In this document: piece after piece, positions 15,917 through 19,719 of the stretch | How the letters are laid out: each line of letters starts with the position of its first letter | Position numbering within the stretch: position 1 is the stretch's first letter | DNA from: JBBILO01 sp037444855 | GTDB lineage: Bacteria; Patescibacteriota; Microgenomatia; UBA1406; GWC2-37-13 | Assembly: GCA_037444855.1 (NCBI GenBank) | Contig: JBBILO010000013.1 | Coordinates: 1 to 19,719, forward strand | Reading direction: 5' to 3' | DNA: 19,719 nt | Program-made: the position numbers and the translations under genes | The notes under the pieces: model-generated | The model's database searches: none | Told to the model about the DNA's origin: nothing | Seen by the model: only the letters and a program-made list of their open reading frames with translations

Positions 15917-15926
15917 ATTATATAAT
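15917..15926. promoter_or_regulatory. Palindromic -10 element between divergent genes
   Basis: ATTATATAAT is a perfect palindrome that reads TATAAT on both strands (15917-15922 minus, 15921-15926 plus). On the minus strand it lies 11 bases before the ATG of the metallopeptidase gene. On the plus strand it lies 50 bases before the likely TTG start of the decayed gene. The -35 boxes are weak on both sides. Confidence 0.4.
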
Positions 15927-15976
15927 TTTTTAAAAGTTTTTGGTGAATATTTAGAAAATAGCTGAAGAAAATCATT

Positions 15977-17099
15977 TTGACTGAAACAGCTCTTCTATCT
16001 TCAAAGGAAAACAAACCAATTCAAAAAAAAGATTATCCAAATTTATCGAAAGGCGCATTAAGAAAATTTGGTCTTATCGCAGGAGCGCTACTATTATTAT
16101 TAGGTTCATGAGGTGCCGGATATAGCTTCTTGTCAAAGATTTGGGATAAAGAAACTCAGCCTTTGGTTATTGAAGAAACTCTTTTTGCTAATTCTCAACA
16201 GTTATTAATTGAATCCATAGTTCAGAATCAATCATCGGGTCACCCACTCCTTTTTCGCCTCCTACTTCTTCTCCCAATCCGTCTCCCACAATCTCTCCCA
16301 TTACTAGCTCCACACCAATCGATGTCCTTTCTTCATCTGAAATAGCCGAAGCCAACAACGTTGAATTGGCAAAAATGATGAATTTTCTTAAAGAATATCC
16401 TTTGATTGAAATAAAATCTAATCAGTTAAACTAAATTCTAAAAGAGAGAGGATTTAGCTTCCTACCTGAAACAATTCTCTCAATAGAACAATTTAAAAAT
16501 TTCTACGTAGGCTATGCTATTGGATTAGGTAAGAATAAGACGCTTGAACATTGGGCGCTGCAATATAATATCGCTCAAAGCTGTGATTTTTTGATTATGA
16601 TGCTCGATGGAACGTCGAGCTCTGTTGAGGCTTTTCATACTAATTATAAGGCGACTGTTTTTGATTCCCAAACGGTTTTCAAACCGATTTTACTTTTCAA
16701 ACACTAACTTCTGATTACCCCGAAGCATCAAAAACATTAGAATTAATGGATGATCGAGTGATTAAACTTCCTCCAGATATTTATTTGAGTAATGTAATTA
16801 AAAATTCTAATCAACATCGATATGCTTTTGATTTTAGTGAACCACCTACTGTTAACACTGTAAACGAAAAATTTTTGGTATGAGGCTCATCTGTCGGTTA
16901 TTTTGTAATTTTTTATGGAGTACCAATTGAAAATCCCTCTCCATTAACGATTACTCTTCTTAAAATAATTAGATATCCAAAACCACCTATTCTCTCTGAT
17001 ATTAATAATAAAAACAAGCTATCGATTGATCATTTGTCCTCATCCAAATTAAGCGGCCTACTTCTGTTTGTAGATGTCTCCTCATCTTCTAATCACTAG
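15977..17099 (+). pseudogene. Decayed gene for an N-terminally anchored membrane protein
   Basis: Joined translation gives one ~370-residue protein broken in five places. It starts at TTG 15977: polar tail, then a membrane segment (FGLIAGALLLLLGS), TGA at 16109, then GAGYSFLSKIWDKE. A frameshift at about 16235 leads into a Ser/Pro/Thr-rich linker (SPTPFSPPTSSPNPSP). The new frame runs through IAEANNVELAKMMNFLKEY, a TAA at 16432, and FYVGYAIGLGKNKTLEHWAL. A second frameshift at about 16670-16685 leads into SDYPEASKTLELMDDRVIKL, a TGA at 16881 (FLV-stop-GSSVGYF), and a TAG end at 17097. Protein-like composition continues across every break. The architecture is that of an extracytoplasmic domain tethered by one helix and a Pro-rich spacer; the family is not recognised. 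A 71-residue frame from 16130 is only a fragment of it. Sequencing errors could explain the frameshifts but not easily all three stops. Confidence 0.7.
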
Positions 17100-17122
17100 T
17101 TATTTTAAAGCCAAAAAATTAT

Positions 17123-19012
17123 TTAGGTAAATTTTATATATTTAAGATATCTTGTACCATCTCTCCCAAGAAGGTTGACTACCACGTTATTTAATTCTTC
17201 GCTATTCTTTAACACAAAATTAGGTGTGGTGTTATCTAACAAGGTTGCCAATAGTTTTTCTGGATAAAAAATCGCCAAAGGTGATATTCTTTCATCGCTC
17301 CACGAATCTTTTTGATCAGCCATCTCACCCTGACGTCTCCGAATCAAATTATTAACTGTTTCAGACCATTTCCTAAAAAAATATTCCATCATATCTCGAA
17401 TCAAGCCAGGATTTTCAGTGTTCCTGGATTCTAATTCTTTTTGCAAATCTATTTTTCGCCATTGTGATAATGAAGTCTTCACTAAATTTTTAAAACGCCC
17501 ATCGGTAATTTCTTCGTCGATTACCTCTTCTAGTACTTTTATCATTAATTCTTTTGTTTTAGGCAGCATTGAAAGAAAATCCACCCAAGGTTCCGCTCTT
17601 GCATTGCTTCGACGATATGGACCGTCTGATAAAAACAAGGAATCAATTTGTCCCAGCAACTTTCCAATTGGTGAGTTTTGAGGAAGAATTTGTTCTAAAT
17701 GAGAGAGGTTTATTGTCGGTGTTTTTCCTTCCGAAGTATATCCGATGGCTGTCTTTGGTATACCTAATTGTTCGGCAGCTTCAATAACATTATTATCCCA
17801 ACTTTTGCCTTCTATTTGGGTAATTTTTGCTTCAAAGCCTTTAATTTGTCTAATTAGTTCTTCTTTTTCTTGAGAATTGAGTAATAATTTTTCGGTGGCT
17901 CTTGCTTTTTTTTGTTGCAAATCACTCAATTGATTCTGTGGTTCTTCTCCGGCTTTTTTAAATGTTTCCTGTGAATTGGTTTCTTGAATAGCTGATGAAA
18001 CACATTTTTTCCATTCTTCCTCTCCAATTATTTTGATTATTGCCTCACCGCCGTGATTTCTTAATAACCAAAGGATTTGTGCTCGGCGGTAGTCTACTGC
18101 TAAATTAGGGTATCTGCCTAATAAGCTTTGATTGTCGTTTATTTGAACTATTAATTTATAAAGCCCTTCGGGTAAATCAGAAAATTTTTGAGGATCTAAA
18201 TTCATCAGTCCGTCAAAAAAATTAGTCTCACTTATTTGATTGACTAATTTTTCTAAAAAGGTGCTTTGCCATAGGGTTTTTTGTTCTTGATTTAATTCCG
18301 GAATTCTGTCTTCAAATCCTGTTAAAGAGAAATCCAATGGTCGCGCTTTTGTATATTTACCTAACAAATTTCTCTCAAAAATTTGATTAGGCTCGGGCGG
18401 TATTTCGGCGACGCCAGATTTAGAAGTACTTTCTTTCCCAATTTTTGACGTTTTGGATAAATCACGAGAATCTTTATTAAATGCATCTCTTGTCTTAAGA
18501 ATTGTAGCTATTTCACCCATTGCTTTTTTGTCTTCAAGAAGAATCGGGTGGTCTTTCACCAACTGATTTATCGCTTCTTCAAATGTCCTTTTTTCTTGAG
18601 ACAAATCTTGAGCAGTTTTCTCAAGTTCTGCTAATTGTGTTTTTAGAGTAGTCAACTGGCTTCGCAAATTTTCTAAACTTTTCTGATCTTCGTTTCTCAA
18701 TCCTTCAGCTAACCTTCCAAGTTTTTCACTTAATTCTACCGCAAAACCTTCTTTAATTATCCTAACAGGATATGGTAAATTTCTTGAAAAACCTGGATTA
18801 ACTATTCCAGCAATTAAATTACTTCTTTCCTTGTCACTTAATAAACCCGGGTTTTCTAATAATACCCTTATCCCTTTTTCTGTCAAAATTCGTACTCTCA
18901 TGTCCGTTCCTTCTCTATCAATTCTACCTGTTGTCTCCTTTTCAATGATGACTTTAATATCCTCCAATTGGTAAGAGCTTGTTAATAAACTTTCTCTGCC
19001 AGGCTCGTTCAT
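17123..19012 (-). CDS. Unknown 629-residue protein with central coiled coils
   Basis: Not recognised. Residues 1-90 are globular (IKVIIEKETTGRIDREG; MRVRILTEKGIRVLLENPG). About 105-155 is a heptad-patterned coiled coil (LENLRSQLTTLKTQLAELEK). About 195-345 is helical and includes YRRAQILWLLRNHGGEAIIK. A second coiled coil at about 360-410 follows (LQQKKARATEKLLLNSQEKE), and the C-terminal ~200 residues are helical (TKELMIKVLEEVIDEEITDG; FFRKWSETVNNLIRRRQGE). No signal peptide, membrane helix or catalytic motif is visible, so it is likely cytoplasmic and structural or adaptor-like. The start is set by a strong promoter eight bases before the ATG at 19012, with no Shine-Dalgarno. It converges with the decayed gene, 23 bases apart. 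Its style, long with charged helices and no family, resembles the 1096-residue protein, but I see no shared motif. Confidence 0.82.
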   Translation of the reverse strand: MNEPGRESLLTSSYQLEDIKVIIEKETTGRIDREGTDMRVRILTEKGIRVLLENPGLLSDKERSNLIAGIVNPGFSRNLPYPVRIIKEGFAVELSEKLGRLAEGLRNEDQKSLENLRSQLTTLKTQLAELEKTAQDLSQEKRTFEEAINQLVKDHPILLEDKKAMGEIATILKTRDAFNKDSRDLSKTSKIGKESTSKSGVAEIPPEPNQIFERNLLGKYTKARPLDFSLTGFEDRIPELNQEQKTLWQSTFLEKLVNQISETNFFDGLMNLDPQKFSDLPEGLYKLIVQINDNQSLLGRYPNLAVDYRRAQILWLLRNHGGEAIIKIIGEEEWKKCVSSAIQETNSQETFKKAGEEPQNQLSDLQQKKARATEKLLLNSQEKEELIRQIKGFEAKITQIEGKSWDNNVIEAAEQLGIPKTAIGYTSEGKTPTINLSHLEQILPQNSPIGKLLGQIDSLFLSDGPYRRSNARAEPWVDFLSMLPKTKELMIKVLEEVIDEEITDGRFKNLVKTSLSQWRKIDLQKELESRNTENPGLIRDMMEYFFRKWSETVNNLIRRRQGEMADQKDSWSDERISPLAIFYPEKLLATLLDNTTPNFVLKNSEELNNVVVNLLGRDGTRYLKYIKFT

Positions 19013-19020
19013 AAAAAAAA

Positions 19021-19047
19021 ATTATATCAAAAAAATAAATTTGTCAA
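19021..19047 (-). promoter_or_regulatory. Strong leaderless promoter of the 629-residue protein gene
   Basis: On the minus strand: -35 TTGACA (19047-19042), a 15-base spacer, and extended -10 TGATATAAT, whose TATAAT is at 19026-19021. Eight bases then separate it from the ATG at 19012. Both hexamers are perfect; the spacer is short, which the extended -10 may offset. Confidence 0.65.
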
Positions 19048-19441
19048 GGGGTTATAGATTCTATGAAAAATTTTGTTTTATAAAATCAATAATTTGGGTT
19101 TTAATCACAGTCTAAAATCTTATTAAAATATGCGATACAATATTTTTATTCTTTTATAAGATAAAAAGGTTTTAATTTAATAAGAAGAAATAAATGAAAA
19201 GGGTGGTTAAACTGAAAATATATACAACAATTATTAGTTATCAATCGCCCTATGTGGCATTTTAACAAAAATTAGGAATCGAGGGATTTAAAATTTTTTA
19301 AAGGGGTGTTAACTGACAAAATTATGTTATCGGCGTTAATTACTATCTGGTTATTACCACAACTTTTGACAGAGAATCAATGATCTCTGCGCAAGTTAAG
19401 AAACATAGATAACACTTCTGTATCACAATATATCAATAGAT
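19048..19441. other. Gene-free stretch before the transposase, possible insertion-sequence left end
   Basis: No coding frame of note on either strand; strongly AT-rich. A GGGGTGTTAACTGAC stretch at 19303-19317 begins with the TGT-type terminus common in IS481-like elements, so the element may start about there, but the right end lies outside the window and cannot be compared. A short inverted repeat CAGAGA / TCTCTG lies at 19370-19375 and 19384-19389 without a T-tract. Confidence 0.3.
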
Positions 19442-19719
19442 ATGAACTCAGGAAAATTAAGTAATGTAAGAACATATTCCATAACATATAATCTCCCATA
19501 TTGGTTTATTAAGTTTGTCAAAAAACATTCTATGATAGATATCTCATCAACCGCTCAAACAAGACTAGCGATGATTGAGTTTTATTATCAAATTAAAAGT
19601 GTTTCTGTTGTTTGTAAATCATTTAAGATATCAAGAAAAACATTCTATAAATGAAAAAGCAGATTTGAATTACAAGGTAAAAGACTATCTTTTCTAAAAA
19701 CACCAAAAACAAAAAGAAA
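19442..19719 (+). pseudogene. IS481-like integrase-type transposase, 5' part, interrupted by TGA
   Basis: The N-terminal helix-turn-helix region of an integrase-core (DDE) transposase. RLAMIEFYYQI, then VVCKSFKISRKTFYK, matches the 'C..FGISR.T.YKW..R' signature of IS481/IS3-type enzymes. The frame then hits TGA at 19652-19654 exactly where the conserved Trp is expected, and continues in the same frame as KSRFELQGKRLSFLKTPKTKR to the window edge, which is the normal continuation of such a protein. A TGG to TGA change is the simplest explanation. The start could be ATG 19442 or ATG 19532 (MIDISSTAQ); I list the longer. The catalytic DDE part lies beyond the window. Confidence 0.7.

Noticed and set aside
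16130..16345. Separate 71-residue protein
   Set aside because: It is the middle fragment of the decayed membrane-protein gene, in frame with the preceding anchor segment and ending just after a frameshift.

Overview
This AT-rich window looks like a chromosomal segment of an ultra-small Patescibacteria (Candidate Phyla Radiation) bacterium. The evidence is indirect: most large predicted proteins match no family I can name, a four-helix-bundle (S23-type) gene and an integrase-type transposase are present, and genes at operon heads have a -10 box only 6-8 bases before the start codon with no Shine-Dalgarno, which implies leaderless mRNAs. Long intact frames contain no internal TGA, so the standard bacterial code applies. 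I cannot assign a lineage below that level.

Layout. At the left edge is the 3' end of a family-18-like glycoside hydrolase. A cassette follows (464-960): a minus-strand four-helix-bundle gene between two arrays of the same 10-base repeat in opposite orientation. A small unknown minus-strand gene lies upstream of it. A divergent promoter region then begins a plus-strand block (1265-13161): a short protein ending where an HD-type domain would place its metal ligands; two small unknown proteins, the second with a C-terminal membrane anchor; a 1096-residue charged, helical protein; a 1471-residue class A penicillin-binding protein (glycosyltransferase plus transpeptidase) with a huge unknown N-terminal extension; and a 610-residue unknown protein in the same transcript as the PBP.

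Convergent to this block is a minus-strand unit (15905 to 13302). It encodes a 694-residue HExxH metallopeptidase candidate whose N-terminal ~260 residues are paralogous to the 610-residue protein, then a 161-residue frame that is in phase with it and separated by a single TAA. Next come a plus-strand decayed membrane-protein gene (15977-17099; two frameshifts, three internal stops), a minus-strand 629-residue coiled-coil protein with a strong leaderless promoter, about 430 bases without a gene, and the start of a transposase with an in-frame TGA at a conserved Trp position.

How it may work together (inference): a PBP, a glycoside hydrolase, a metallopeptidase, a tail-anchored protein and several long helical proteins suggest an envelope or cell-surface module. 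The most striking single observation is inside the PBP: a perfect twin-arginine motif (SRRDFLK) plus hydrophobic stretch directly before the glycosyltransferase domain, preceded in the DNA by AAAAGGAGG and an in-frame ATG. This suggests a second, shorter PBP product started internally.
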